64,000 bases of DNA, from positions 6,340,339 through 6,404,338 of the forward strand of contig CM049316.1 of NCBI GenBank assembly GCA_026874595.1. The letters run 5' to 3'. Of the stretch, positions 25,291-37,155 are shown piece after piece. The stretch is from Sipunculus nudus (taxonomy: Eukaryota; Annelida; Sipuncula; Golfingiida; Sipunculidae). The notes under the pieces are model-generated. The model saw only the letters and a program-made list of their open reading frames with translations. It made no database searches and was not told the DNA's origin. The position numbers and the translations under genes were made by a program. Each line of letters opens with the position of its first letter. Position 1 is the stretch's first letter.

Positions 25291-27024
25291 CCAAATCATC
25301 ATACTGGAGGGGATGAAACTCACAATAATTCGATTTTTACGCCTGTAAATGATAAAAAAAATATTTTTGAGAAACGTTTCCAGATGAAAACGTCTCCAAA
25401 TTTCTTTAAAATTTGATTCAATATATATAAACTAAGGAGATGAGCCCACTGATCACATATTTTTTTAAAGAATTGTTTCATGTTCTTGTCCGCTGACCTG
25501 GAAAGTTCTCGTGCTGGACTAGTTATTATTAGGGCTTATGGTTTGTCCGGAGCTAGTATTTGCTGGCTGTCACTCTTTACTGCAGACAACCACACAGGCC
25601 AGCCTTTGTGAAAGGGCCAATTGAGATTTTTTGCTCTGTTTATCAGATTTCATTTATGAAGAAAAACACCCCCGTCCTGGCCAATATAGATTTTCGTCGT
25701 TTACTTAAAAAATTCGTTGACTCCTTCTGACTGCGAATTTTGATTCTGACAGAAGTTATGAACAACCGATAAAATTAAATTATCTCAGGGCCAAAAGGAT
25801 ATGAAAAATTCAAGACAATCCGTGAAATATGAGAGTTGTATGAAACAAATAATATCTGACATACATCCCATCAAAATTCTTCAAGTAATCATGGAAGAGA
25901 CGTTTTAAAAATAATGACAATATGGAGAAACCGAACTGCCAGCTAGTCTTACTTTTATGAAACTAGCATACGTGGGTAATTTGCTCCCTTTGGTTATACC
26001 CGGTTTAACCTGTAAAGAAGTATATGTAATCTTAACCTGACTATTTCATTAGCGTATGAGTGTGACTGCAATAGCAGGAAATCAAACTCTTCGCCATTTC
26101 GGGACAATCCATTGAAGTACCCCTGCAGCATGTTCGTGTCATCTTTGAATGGGGAGGTAATTATAGGGTCAGCGTATGGACTGTATTATTCTAAACTGTC
26201 TGTCTGATAAAGCCAATATATCTGCGTAGGTCGTTGAGAGAAAATATTTAAGATCCAAGATGCTTGTTATATATGTTCGAATGAAATACAGATTTATATG
26301 AAATTATTGTTGCTAATATATGTTGTATAAAATACAGATTAATATAACAAGTAATACAAAAGGAATATTCTACACAAGAATCTTAATCTTTTGACTAAAT
26401 GTAACGCTTTTTGTGTTTGGAACTAATGTTATTAAAAAATCAGATTCGGGCGTTTGGTTAACCTGTCAAATTAAAAAGAAACCAAATATATTCCGTAAAA
26501 TTAGAAACTGCCGCTTATCGATATCGTATGCGGAATTTGTGCAAAGGTAGCTTTCGGTTAGCATTTTGCAACAGTCCTATCAAGAACTGTCCGGGTTGAT
26601 ATCCTACATGCATGGACGTTCTTCTTTCTTGGGCTCTTCATCTTTAATTCCAAGGCGGAGAATACACCGCCTAGATAATCCGATGCAATTCCGGAGACTG
26701 TCAGAATTTATGTATATCCGTTTCAACTGGTCCCCTAATAGTTTAAATCAGTAGAGTTGTACCATTTATTGAGCAGTGTCATTGTGGTTTTTCACATATA
26801 ATTAACTCTGCAATAGACGAAGATGTACACTTACATTTTATTTAGGCATTATGAGAAAAATATACATGTCAAATTACAAGGCAATCTGTTTAATAATGAA
26901 ACTTATATTGTATGAACAACCGATAAAGTTATGTTAGAGCCAAAGGATATCATATTTCAAGACAATCCTTGAAATGTTGATTTCGGATCCGCTGCTGCTA
27001 ACGTTTGTCACATATAAACACACT
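25291..27024. other. No gene recognised
   Basis: Two related segments of about 75 bp (near 25750 and 26912) share TATGAACAACCGATAAA and CAAGACAATCC, so a further low-copy repeat is present. No coding pattern seen. Confidence 0.4.
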
Positions 27025-27180
27025 ATATAAAACGCCGTAATCCGTAAGGGCTAGTCGGGTCTCTCCACATATATCTAAAGGACCGGTCAGATCTCTCTAC
27101 ATATTCCTAAAGTATTAGTCGGATCTCTAAAAATATTCCAAAAGGACTAGTCCGATCTTTACACATCTTTCCACTTATTC
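27025..27180. repeat. Degenerate tandem repeat, about 36-40 bp unit
   Basis: Phrases of the type AGTCGGGTCTCTCCACATAT, GGTCAGATCTCTCTACATAT, AGTCGGATCTCTA and AGTCCGATCTTTACACAT follow each other at regular distance, about four units. Confidence 0.7.
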
Positions 27181-27189
27181 CTGAAAACC

Positions 27190-28572
27190 TCGTCATTTGA
27201 ACTATAGCGAACACCCTTTGTCCGTCCAGTCGCCCGTTAATAGGGCACAAATGGTAACCATTCAGTCTAGAAACTTCTAACGGTACACCCAGGGTGGTCT
27301 TAGGCCAGTCTCCTCGGAAACCTGGATTTTGGTCATGACAAAGGATATTCTGTAAGCTAGGAGCCAAATACATAATATGAGCAGCCCCCAAGCCAGATAT
27401 GGCGCAAATGTTATAAGATAAATCTAGAGAGGGCGCAGGGAGGTCACGGGCAAGTTTCCTTAAACCTGATATTAGGTCACTGCGACCTATATTCTGTGGT
27501 CTATTGGAAAACCATGATTTTGAACACCCTGAAATTCAGAGTGGCACAATTTGTAACCCTAGAATCTGGAAACGTCTCACTTATTATCATATCAGGTAGC
27601 AGATCAATTGCCTAGAATACCTGGAATATTTTTCACAGGGACCTATATTATGTTAGCTACGAGCCAAAAAAACATGCTCTTGAGCAAACTGGAAGTCTAA
27701 CAGGGCACTTATCTTAACCATTGGAACGAGAAATAACTTAAAATGGTCTTTGTGGTGTCTCCTTTGAAACATGAAATAAGGTCAATCTGATCCGCATGCT
27801 GTGAGCTATGGAAAAATATGACTTGAGCAACCTCATATTCAAACAGGTCTCTACGGAAACCTGAAATAAGATCACTGTGACATATATTTAAGTACCAAAT
27901 TGTAAAAAGTGGACCAAGGAGTTCAAACAGGGAGGTCTTGGTTAAATGTGTTTTGCTCCCTGAAATTCGGTCACTGTGATCTATATTGTGCAGGCATTGT
28001 GAGAAAATATGAGCACTGTGAAAGTTAGATGGGCGCACACTGTAATAATTGGACCTAGGAACTTAAAATGTTTTATTTATGGTGCACGTCGTTGAATCTC
28101 GGCGATCAGAACTAAGGTCACTGTTGCTTATATTTTGCCATTTATCGGGAAAACCCGGAATTCGAACACCCTGAAAGTCAGACATGACACACGTCAAAAC
28201 TGTTGTACTTTTATCTTACTTAGCGTCCAGGGAGTGCCTGATTTAATATTCTGGTCAACCCTAAATTTGTTCAGTGTGTGACCTATACTGTTCAAACTTT
28301 GGGCGGTATCATGAACACTCTGGAAATCATTCTGCTTAATAGATATTTTGCTTTTGATCATAAAATTAAAATATGATGCGACATATTGAAATCTTTCCGA
28401 ATGTAGGGCTTGGTCAAAACAAGCTAGACACTTTTTACAGAAATGTCATAAACACTTGTTAACATTTCACTACAATATTATGGATTCGCAGATATATCAA
28501 TAATTAAAGCATGAATGTGCATTTATTTCAAATTCAGCTTAACGTGTTGACCCACGGACCACTTGTTATATA
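27190..28572 (+). repeat. Dispersed repeat family E, copy 2
   Basis: Bounded by TCATTTGAACTATAGCGA plus TTTGTCCGTCCAG on the left and TTGACCCACGGACCACTTGT on the right, matching copy 1 at both ends. The interior is a run of diverged subrepeats of roughly 150 bp containing GGTCACTGTGACCTATATT and a GACCTAG/GAACTT phrase. Orientation is the same as copy 1. No protein-coding content seen. Confidence 0.75.
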
Positions 28573-28811
28573 TAATTTTATCTAAGAATGTGCTTGCAGA
28601 CCGCAAAGTGTGACATGACTTTTTTTATTTCTTAAGCCTAAAAAGAATACAAAAGCAGATGGCGATTTTATCAAAGATTAACTAACATATCAAAATAAGT
28701 ATGTTTGGTGCAGCATTGTTCCTCTGTAATGAACCTTAATTATTGCATTGTTTTTAATAAGCTTGTTTCAATCATATTCTTTAGCCGTTACAGCGCCATA
28801 TTTAAGTACTA
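28573..28811. other. Spacer, nothing recognised
   Basis: AT-rich sequence between repeat E copy 2 and the LINE 3'-end duplicate. It does not match the R repeat that precedes the second duplicate. Confidence 0.4.
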
Positions 28812-29665
28812 GGATGTGAATGAAGCATATGATATGGTGTGATACAATCCGAAATATCTGTGCAACATTTGTTTGTTTACAAGCAGTGAGGTACGCCTTC
28901 TTATAGCTAATTGCTCACTGTGCTGGTGTTTGCATAAAAAATCCCAAAACCAATAGATCATTATCAATAATATTTTTTATCACTTATCTTTTTAACATTT
29001 TATATAGCTTTGGAATCACATGGCCCACAATATACAAACGTTAACGGTGTGACAAACGGTAATCAGGCAGGATACCTTATTGTGACTGCAACGAGAGATA
29101 AGCAAGAGAGTGGCCCTCTAATAAACAATTGCATCAAATAAGACAGAAGATTATTTTATGAATTTATCCGTGTTCCCCATCAGGTGATAAGCAGGGAGAG
29201 TTGTGGGACGGTTTAACTGTTTTCTCATATTTAGCGAATTTACCATTACAAAGTTATGTTCAAATATAGTTAATATGGTAATGACAAACAGCTCGAACTA
29301 AAATACCTTGAAGTTGAAACATCCAGGTAAAAGACAGTACCTGATAAGGATATAGCCTCCTTTGAATAAATATTTCTCTAGATGTGATTTAAAGTTAGGT
29401 AGCACGTTAGGTCTTTGACTGCATTCCTCATAGAGTTCCAGATATATCTTTTTTTTTCATACCCATGCTTGGATCTGGAAGGCAAAGTTGTTTCAACTGG
29501 GTAGATCGTGGTTCCCTTTGTGGAAGGCAGGAATGCATCAAGGCTCTGGATGCCTCATCATGCAGTGCCATCCATTTGAGGGTAAGGATATTGTAAGCCA
29601 TGCGTTGCCTGACAGGTAGCCCATGAAAATGTTTCATATTTAGATGTTCAAGTGAGAATCCTTGC
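28812..29665 (-). pseudogene. LINE 3' end, duplicate X
   Basis: The minus strand encodes HFHGLPVRQRMAYNIL, then KWMALHDEAS and an RSTQLKQ segment: the 'LHWLPVRQRI.yKIL..tyKAL' block at the C-terminus of many LINE ORF2 proteins. About 580 bp toward lower coordinates is non-coding and probably 3' UTR. The whole segment is repeated in the same orientation at 30675-31522, about 1862 bp away. The copies differ by many substitutions and short indels. Confidence 0.75.
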
Positions 29666-30674
29666 TTCTTATAGTGTACCCACCTTTGATATGTATATAT
29701 ATATATTGTAGCAAATGTCGTGGTTTTTCATACCTCCTAGGTGCACGCGCACGATTACAGTGTCTTGTAGCTTGATTTTTTAACCAAATGAATCATGAAG
29801 TCTACACTTTATTTCTGAATGATGATATATCAAAATACACAAAAGTTTGGTTTTAATATAGACATAACGACCGTTACCTGCCGTGTTTGTCGAGTGGTTT
29901 GCATTTCTTTGCGTCACCACTCTGGGGCAAAACATAAAGGTTACGGGATTAGAAGTCTATATATTTCTTTCAGTATAGAAATTAGATTTACTTCAAGAAG
30001 GGTTTTACATTAAATTGTCATTCTCAATGATTTTTTTTTCTGCCATGATTGTGTGTCTCGTTAATATTTGATCACATCTTCTCTAGACAGTAAAAATAAC
30101 GCTAATCCGCCTGGGGCGAATCCCGGGGACCAAAATGAATAACCCAACAACCAGGAGTATAGACAGGATTTTAGAAAAGATAGTACTGATTATCGTTGGC
30201 TAAGGTAAACAACGTGTCTGGAATGCGTTTTATTCTTTACACATAAACCCAGCATGTGTAGAACGGATGAAACACGGTATGAGCAGCAAACTTTGAGCTC
30301 CTTTTCGGTATTAAGCATTTTTATTTTCCAGCTATTTACGTCGTAAACGAGAATGTACCACTGACTGTTACCACACATGAACAATTCTGTTCCCGTCTTG
30401 CACAATTAAAGGATGCGTCCCATCTTTTACCAAAACACCAATGGTATATAGCTGGTCTTTTGCCAATCAGGTTAGTTTGGTGTAAATATATTCGATTTTA
30501 TCTGTTGCGTTTAAACAGAGACTATATGTTTTGAAATCTTTTAATTAACACATAGGAACAAAACGTCATGAAGGAGGTAAAGAAATGTCCAGAAAAGTCA
30601 CTGGTTGCTCTGGTTATCAGCTGCAGGATATGGATTGTTTGACCACGATTTTCCTAATCATATTACATCCACGG
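29666..30674 (+). repeat. Dispersed repeat family R, copy 3
   Basis: Starts inside the family at CTTATAGTGTACCC, lacking the first roughly 70 bp of copies 1 and 2. It then follows copy 2 through CGAATCCCGGGGACCAA to GATTTTCCTAATCAT, with an internal deletion of about 300 bp. It directly abuts LINE duplicates on both sides, so it sits between 850-bp direct repeats. Confidence 0.8.
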
Positions 30675-31712
30675 ATGTCAATGAAGCATATGATATGGTT
30701 TGATGCAATCCGAAATATCTGTGCAATATTTGTTTGTTTGCAAGCAGTGAGGTACGCCTTCATAAAGCTTATTGCTCACAGTACCGGTGTATGCATAAAA
30801 AATCCCAAAACCAATAAATCAGTATCGATATTACTTATCACTTATCACTTTTACCACTTATCTCTATTACACTTTATATACCATTGATATCATATGGTAC
30901 ACAATATAATAATGTTAACGGTGTGAGGAACGCTAATCATGCACGATACCTCATTGTGACTGCAACGAGAAGCAAGGGAGTGGGCTAATAATTAACAAGT
31001 TCATCCAATAAGACAGAAGATGCTTTTATGAATTAATCAGTGTTGCCCATCAGGTGATTTTACTGGTTTCATATATAGCGAATTTCCATTACAAAGTTAT
31101 GTTCAAATATGGTTACTATGGTAAGGACAAACAGCTCGAACTAAAATCCTTGAAGATGAAACATCCGGGTACAACTGGCCAGGTAAAAGGCTGTACCTGA
31201 AATAGGTACAATAGCCTCCTTTTAATAAATATGACCCTAGATGTGATTTAAAATTAGGTAGCACGTAGGTCTTTGACTGCATTCCTTAGAGAGTTCCAGA
31301 GATATCTCTTTCTCATACTCATGCTTGGATTCTGGAAGGCAGGTTGTCTCAGATGATTAGATCGTGATACCCTTTGTGAGAGGCAGGGATGCAACAGTTC
31401 TGTGATGGTGGATGCATCATCATTCAATGCCATCCATTTGATGGTAAGGATTTTGTAAGCAATGCGTTGCCAGACCCAATGAATTTGATTCAGATATAGC
31501 TGTTCAAGTGAGAATCCTTACTGCTGTGTTTGGCATCGTCTTTAATTTTATGAGTAGTTCAGATGGCAAACGCCAATTCAGTAAGTTTCACCTGTCTAAT
31601 CTAGAGCTGAGGAGGGCGTGTGTAGGTTTCTCCTTGACCTCCCTGGTAAGACAGCCCTTGGTGGTTATAGATATTCCTGAAGTCGACATAATACGCTTAG
31701 CATTTGTCCTGA
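30675..31712 (-). pseudogene. LINE 3' end, duplicate Y (longer)
   Basis: 30675-31522 repeats segment X. The homology to LINE ORF2 extends further up to about 31712, where the minus strand reads ELLIKLKTMPNTAVRILT, the block expected just before LHWLPV in LINE C-termini. So Y keeps more of the element than X. Frameshifts and stops are present throughout. Confidence 0.75.
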
Positions 31713-31737
31713 CTAAGACTCGGCTAACAGGGGTAAA

Positions 31738-31812
31738 ACGTAGCCTAGTTGTTAAGGCGTTGGACTTCGGAGATGAGGTCCCTGGTTCGAAACCCTTAAT
31801 GATGAAATAACG
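31738..31812 (+). ncRNA. tRNA-derived SINE head
   Basis: TAGCCTAGTTGTTAAGG resembles a Pol III A box, and GGTTCGAAACC is a perfect B box about 33 nt further on. The segment between them fits a tRNA anticodon arm in length. The 3' part runs into unrelated AT-rich sequence and no proper acceptor stem closes, so this is a SINE rather than a working tRNA gene. Confidence 0.65.
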
Positions 31813-33949
31813 CTAGAACCTCACAGATTCGCTCTGATGTCCATAGAGGTTTGTCAAATTGATATTTTGACAACCTGCGTTATTGTTTTAGGTACACCCA
31901 TTTGACAACTGTAAAGTTGTGTATTTGACAACCCTATGTTTTCAGTGTAACGACGTTTATGACTTCTGGATTATTCCTAAGCCCGTGTATATAAAACCTG
32001 AAATCCAGAGGGATAAATAACAACCTATCACCATTACCGTATGGATACCTTTATCCTCATTCAATAGACAGTGCCACCAACAGGCCATGGACTTATCCCT
32101 ATAAAAAGAAAAACTGAAGTTACATACGAACTATAACCTCCAGGCTTCGTGACTAGATGAGCATATGTAACTGACATGCTGTTCAGGGATGATGGTGGGA
32201 ACAAACACACAACTTATAGCTCCGACTTCTGTGCTAAATTGTACCTAAGATGTTCTGTATCAGCGAAAGGGATTGACGTTAGTCTTTTTCAGCACCATTA
32301 ACAAGTCTGATGCTAAAACTTTATATAAATAACATAAAATAATATTGACTCGTTCAAACATTAAAATGCAACATAAGAGGAGAATTGTACGCAGATAAAA
32401 AAATACAATGGCAAAAACAATCAATATTTTCAGTAAAGGTAACTCCGGAGCTACGATTGACACATTTACTATAACAGGATATTAGAGATCATAAAAATTC
32501 TGACAAATAACGAAACGTTCATTTAAGGTAGTGCTTACATAATGTCACATGATGAAAACCACGAATCGCGATACAGACTTAATATTTGTAAAATTCTATA
32601 GAGGATGCAGACTTACTGAATGCAGTGTAAGACCGTCAATTCCGAGCTTTTTGGATTAGTTGTCAGGACCATGTATTTAAAGTTAGGAATACAAATATAA
32701 TATAAATATACAATATAATTTTATGATAGTATATGTGGTGGGGTATTTCGTTTCCTTTTCTCTTCATGGACATAAATCACTTTATTTTAAATACTTTACG
32801 TTGCTTCATGTATCAAAAAGTGAATATTTTGCTGGGATTTTCTGTTGCATTGTGAATTAATCCACCAAGTGAAGTACCGAATATACAAAAACACACCACC
32901 ACAAGGGCTGAGGGGCCTGCAGGTCATGGCCTCAATATATATAAATATAATACCACTTTTTTCTTATCTTGCGCTCGCGAAGCCTTACATCAGCCTGAAA
33001 ACCATATATGATGTAGTGATGCTGGCTTTTGTTCGCGAGGGTTTCAAAATCGCGATATTTGCGAAAGGAGAGGAAATGTCGCGAAGATAAAACCATCGCG
33101 AAAATAGCGCCTTATCTGCTCAAGTTATCAGTCACCTATACTGTAGCATCCCATGTAAGTTTTTATTGCGTAAAAAGGTGAAAGACAAAAGAATGATATT
33201 ACAAAGGGGAACCTGTATTGAATGTAACCTGTCAATCAAAGACTGACATTAAAATTATATAAGATCTTTAATATATTAGGTGCACTGATAACAAATATTT
33301 TCATTCCTTGTAGGTTTACCATGTTTGTTAAAATTTTACACGTAAATTATGAACTCTGTGTTGAATGCTCTATTGTGAGATCGCGAGAAAAAAAAAACTC
33401 GCGCAAACCCTTAGAAAGGAAAAAAATCGCGATTATTAACCTTGCGAATTTTTAGTTTTCCACAATAGTTAAGTAATTTATGCAAAAATGATATGCATGC
33501 ATAATGTTTAAAACTGGGCTTTGTTAAATCTGTGTCCTTGATACTTAATGTCTTAGTTTTATTAATTAATGCTTTAGCTCTGCATAAATGAAAATTATGC
33601 GTTACTCATGACCAGCTGTCTTCAAATTAAGTCTGATTAGGTCTAATATCCCTGAGTCTCCAGTTGATAAGTTTGTCACTGCATGTGACTGACTTTACCC
33701 GGAAAGAGGAGGTGTATTGACCAATAGTCTGGCAAATTATGAAGGTGATACCAAACAAATTTACGTGTGGACTTATGGCAGCTGCAATATCTTACCGATA
33801 GACCTGGGTGACCGATCAGTTACGATGTCATAACCTGTATTACGACTTCAGCACCGTGCGTCGCCGCGTCCAGGGAACTAAGGCACTTCATCGACGGGTA
33901 TCTGCAAACGGACAGCACCGAACACTTACGGTGTTCACGTGGTAAACGT
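31813..33949. other. No gene recognised
   Basis: AT-rich. The only structured part is the TCGCGA-rich segment at 32960-33440, listed separately. Short frames at 32260-32463 and 32845-33090 lack family features. Confidence 0.4.
32960..33440. repeat. TCGCGA-rich segment, probable dispersed repeat
   Basis: TCGCGA, GTTCGCGAGGG, AATCGCGATATTTGCGAA, GTCGCGAAG, ATCGCGAAAAT, CTCGCGC and ATCGCGATTATT are crowded here although CpG is rare in surrounding DNA. The clusters at 32970-33110 and 33380-33450 are separated by about 270 bp of AT-rich sequence. Similar CGCG-rich repeats are frequent in bivalve genomes (from memory). Confidence 0.5.
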
Positions 33950-34450
33950 AACGGTTCATAACCTTCAGCCAGAGGTTGTTACATCTCTAAACAAACGTCA
34001 TTGTGGGACGGCCGGGAATACCTGTCTGAACTATCAGACTTTTAAAATGAAAATCTGTTACATTTCAAGGAAGCACGTTCTATTTTCATTTCACATGCGT
34101 ATGCTTACAAAATGTTACATATTATGTGAAGTCCTTACCACAAAAACATCAGAGTTAATGTAATTTGCTTTGAAACGATTGTTGTTTTACATATTGAACG
34201 GACTACATTGCCCTTTTCACTACATTTATACCTACGCCGCTGCATGGTGTATTTAGAGGCGCGTTGTGGATGGCAGATTTTGACGCCCACAAACCCTAAC
34301 CAGCAGAGTGGTATGTCAACAGGACAGGCGTCCCTCCAGAAAGATGTCAATTCACGCCAAATCGTCTGCCCCGACCAAAAGGTTCATAAACGGATATTTA
34401 AAAATGTTGATGAGGTGTCTGACACCGCAATTTACCTTTTTTCCCCTTGG
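33950..34450 (+). repeat. Dispersed repeat family A/B/C, copy A
   Basis: Its last roughly 280 bp (34164-34440) match 40112-40388 with about ten differences, near 96% identity, in the same orientation. Its first part (CAGCCAGAGGT, GGGACGGCCGGGA, TACATTTCAAGGAA, GAAGTCCTTAC) matches the older copy at 42340-42670. The 95-codon frame at 34208-34495 is not conserved usefully in the other copies. The LINE 3' end follows within about 40 bp. Confidence 0.8.
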
Positions 34451-34670
34451 AAATGCATCTCAGCAAGTATAACGCAAAGAACATATTCATTTTAACTTTT
34501 CAAATTTCTTTGCATGTTCGCTCTCATCCTTGATGCAATTTCCAGTTGATTTTTAATGCACAGAATAGAGTACAGAATGGTTTGGAGAAAACAATAAGCC
34601 ATAAATGCGAATTCTTTGAAAATCAACCTTCCTAACAGATGGCCTGGCACACTATTTCTGGAAGGTTTCA

Positions 34671-35980
34671 TTACAAAGAGATAGCAGAGCATATTCTATC
34701 CCAAGTTTGAATACTGTTTTTATTATCCCTGTTAATACAGATTTGCCTTTCTATATTTAGGTAGCTGTTCAATATTCTCTGAAAGGCTAAAAGAGAAATG
34801 GGTTCATTTCTATATCGAGCATTATGGATATAGAATCTTGCGATTAACAAACAAAAATTAAGATGCTTTTTATCTTGATTCCTATATACCACGAATATTT
34901 TATCTTTGTTATTCAAAAGTAAAGGTGTCTGAAATATATTTGACCACCAGGCCTCAAAATTAAGCCAGAATGTCTGTATATCTTTACAAAAAATGAACTT
35001 GTGTAACAGTGATTCTTCGTTCGTTTTGCAATATTGACAGTTCGGTGATTCACTTATTTTCATTTTTTGCAACCATTGATTGTGTGCTACAATTCTGTGA
35101 ACCAGTCTGTATTGGAAATCCTGAAATTTGACACATATTGTGCATGTATACGGACACATAAATATGAAAGACCAATCCTCTGGTGTTATCTGAAGTTCCG
35201 AGTTCCATTTTTTTAATCCCGGTTGGTATTTGCGTTTTATGTCAATCAACTTCTTAAAATATTCTTACTACAAGTTTCATGTTAGATATATAAATCATAT
35301 TTTCATCTCTCATATTACTCTGTTCAATGTTTATTCGTAACAGTTGTATTTTTCCAAAATGATGGTATGGCTTTGCGTAGTGAAGTATTATTAGAAATTA
35401 ACTTTAATATGATATTTAGTAGCTATATCTTCAATTGTCATAAAATTTGCATCCCCTGTTAAAATATCCTTTAAAATGTTATCCCTGCTTTATACCACCT
35501 TAGGTATAGTGTAGAATTACCATTGGCACATATGCAGTTATTATGAATTCATATAAAATATTTCCCACAGAGCAATGATCACTTTTATCATATAATTGGT
35601 TAACGTTAGTAAGGATATCTCGGTAAAAAGACGGTAAATGGATTGGCAAGTCCATATTGCATCTGCTCTGAAACAGATCTGTTATAGACACAGGTGACCA
35701 TCTGAAATGGGATTCCATAGCAGTTTTCAAAGCAACATTATTTGAACAGAGAAAGCGTTTAACCCAGGTGAACTTCAATGAGACGTATTGCAACCTGACG
35801 TCTGGAGCATTAAGACCACCATGTTTAACATTGGAAATCAATACACTGTGTTTTATCTTAGGGGGTTTCTCCTCCCAAATAATTTGATCTATCAACTGCT
35901 GTGCCTTTTTCAAACAGTGTTCAGGTATATGCAGAGCAGACATAGGATATATCGGCTGGGACATGGCTAAAGTTTTGGCA
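34671..35980 (-). pseudogene. LINE ORF2 C-terminal region with CCHC-like motif
   Basis: 35964-35500 encodes IPEHCLKKAQQLIDQIIWE and KHGGLNAPDVRLQYVSLKFTW, the conserved region after the reverse transcriptase in this clade. 35249-34671 (192 codons) encodes KFQDFQYRLVHRIVAHNQWL, then NCQYCKTNEESLLHKFIFCK, a C-x2-C-x7-H-x4-C arrangement found at the end of many L1/Tx1 ORF2 proteins. The two pieces are separated by a broken stretch (35250-35499). The stop near 34671 lies about 190 bp from the element end. Confidence 0.85.
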
Positions 35981-36018
35981 ATTAAAATTCTTCTTTTAAG
36001 TGTAAGACATCTTAATTT

Positions 36019-37155
36019 CTAAATTCTAAACATATTTTGAATAAGCAACCATTTGTCATTGAGGTTAGCATCTGCTATTTTACTTTCATTGTCATCAAAT
36101 ATAATTCCAAGAATTTTAAAGGACCCGGAGCACCATCTCACTGGTAAATCACCGTCTTCTTTTCCTCCTGAATTTCCAATCCACCTGGCTTTTGTTTTTT
36201 CTAAATTAGCTTTCAGGTCTGAACATAAACCAAATTCAAAAAGGGACTTCAAAAGATATCTTCCGGATTCCTCATCCTTAAGAAAGCATGTCGTATTATC
36301 TGCAAACTGTGAGATTTTTATTTCAGTGTTTCCAATAATTATGCCGTTTACACGTTCGTTATTTCTGATATGTATGGAGAATAATTCAACGACTAATATG
36401 AAAAGGAACGGAGAGAGAGGGCAGCCTTGACGGACACCGCTCTCGGGTTTAAAAAAGGGAGACCTGTGCCCATTATTTATAATACTTGTACTAATGTCAT
36501 TATATAGAACTTTTATCCAAACGATGAATTTCGCTCCAATATTAAAGGACTTAAGTGCTCTCTCTCTGTAATTCCAACTTAAAGTGTCAAAAGCCTTTTC
36601 ATAATCCAGTTGTAATAAAATCCCGGGGTCTATTTTTTGGTAATATAAGTGTAATATATCGAAGATAAGACGTATATTCTCACCAATGTAACCGCCTTTA
36701 ATAAAACCGGTCTGGTCACTGTGAACCAGTGTTGATAGGAAGGGTTTCAGCCTGTTTGCCAAGGTTTTGGCTATGATTTTATAATCGGTGGGCAGGAGTG
36801 TAATGGGCCTCCAGTTTTTAAGAAACATCCTGTCTTTACCTTTCTTTGGAAGTAACGATATGACCCCCTTCTTTGCTCAACTGATAGGATCCCGCATTCA
36901 TAACTATATCTCACATAATTCACAACATTCTTTTAATATATTATCATCACCCGTTATAGTACCATATTTTCCTTTAATCTGTCTTATATGTTTATTATTA
37001 TAATTACTGTGCTCTAAAGAAAGAAAATATTTCGTGTTTTTTTTTCGCCTTCTTCATAACTTTGTACACGTGATCGAAGAATAGAACCTTTTGCTTTTTT
37101 TCATAAATTTCCTCTAATTCTGACTTTAGGTATTCCAAACGTTTGCCTTTTTCAG
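36019..37155 (-). pseudogene. LINE ORF2 reverse transcriptase with FADN active site
   Basis: The 269-codon frame from 36828 carries NWRPITLLPTDYKIIAKTLA, DQTGFIKGGYIGENIRLI, LDYEKAFDTLSW, SGVRQGCPLSPFLFIL, KISQFADNTTCFLKD and an LGIIF block, the ordered motifs of an L1/Tx1-type reverse transcriptase. The catalytic pair reads A-D-N instead of A-D-D (Asn codon at 36295-36297), which should abolish polymerisation. The 5' part of the domain (36860-37155) is disrupted by stops and frame changes. It normally copies the element RNA at the nicked target. Confidence 0.9.

Noticed and set aside
28812-31522. LTR retrotransposon with 850-bp LTRs
   Set aside because: The direct repeats encode LINE C-terminal motifs, lack clear TG..CA ends, and the interior is a non-coding repeat found elsewhere without them.
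31508-31810. 100-codon plus-strand frame
   Set aside because: Antisense to LINE 3'-end code and runs into the SINE.
31738-31812. Functional tRNA gene
   Set aside because: Good B box but no closing acceptor stem and a SINE-like 3' continuation; the same applies at 43200-43285.
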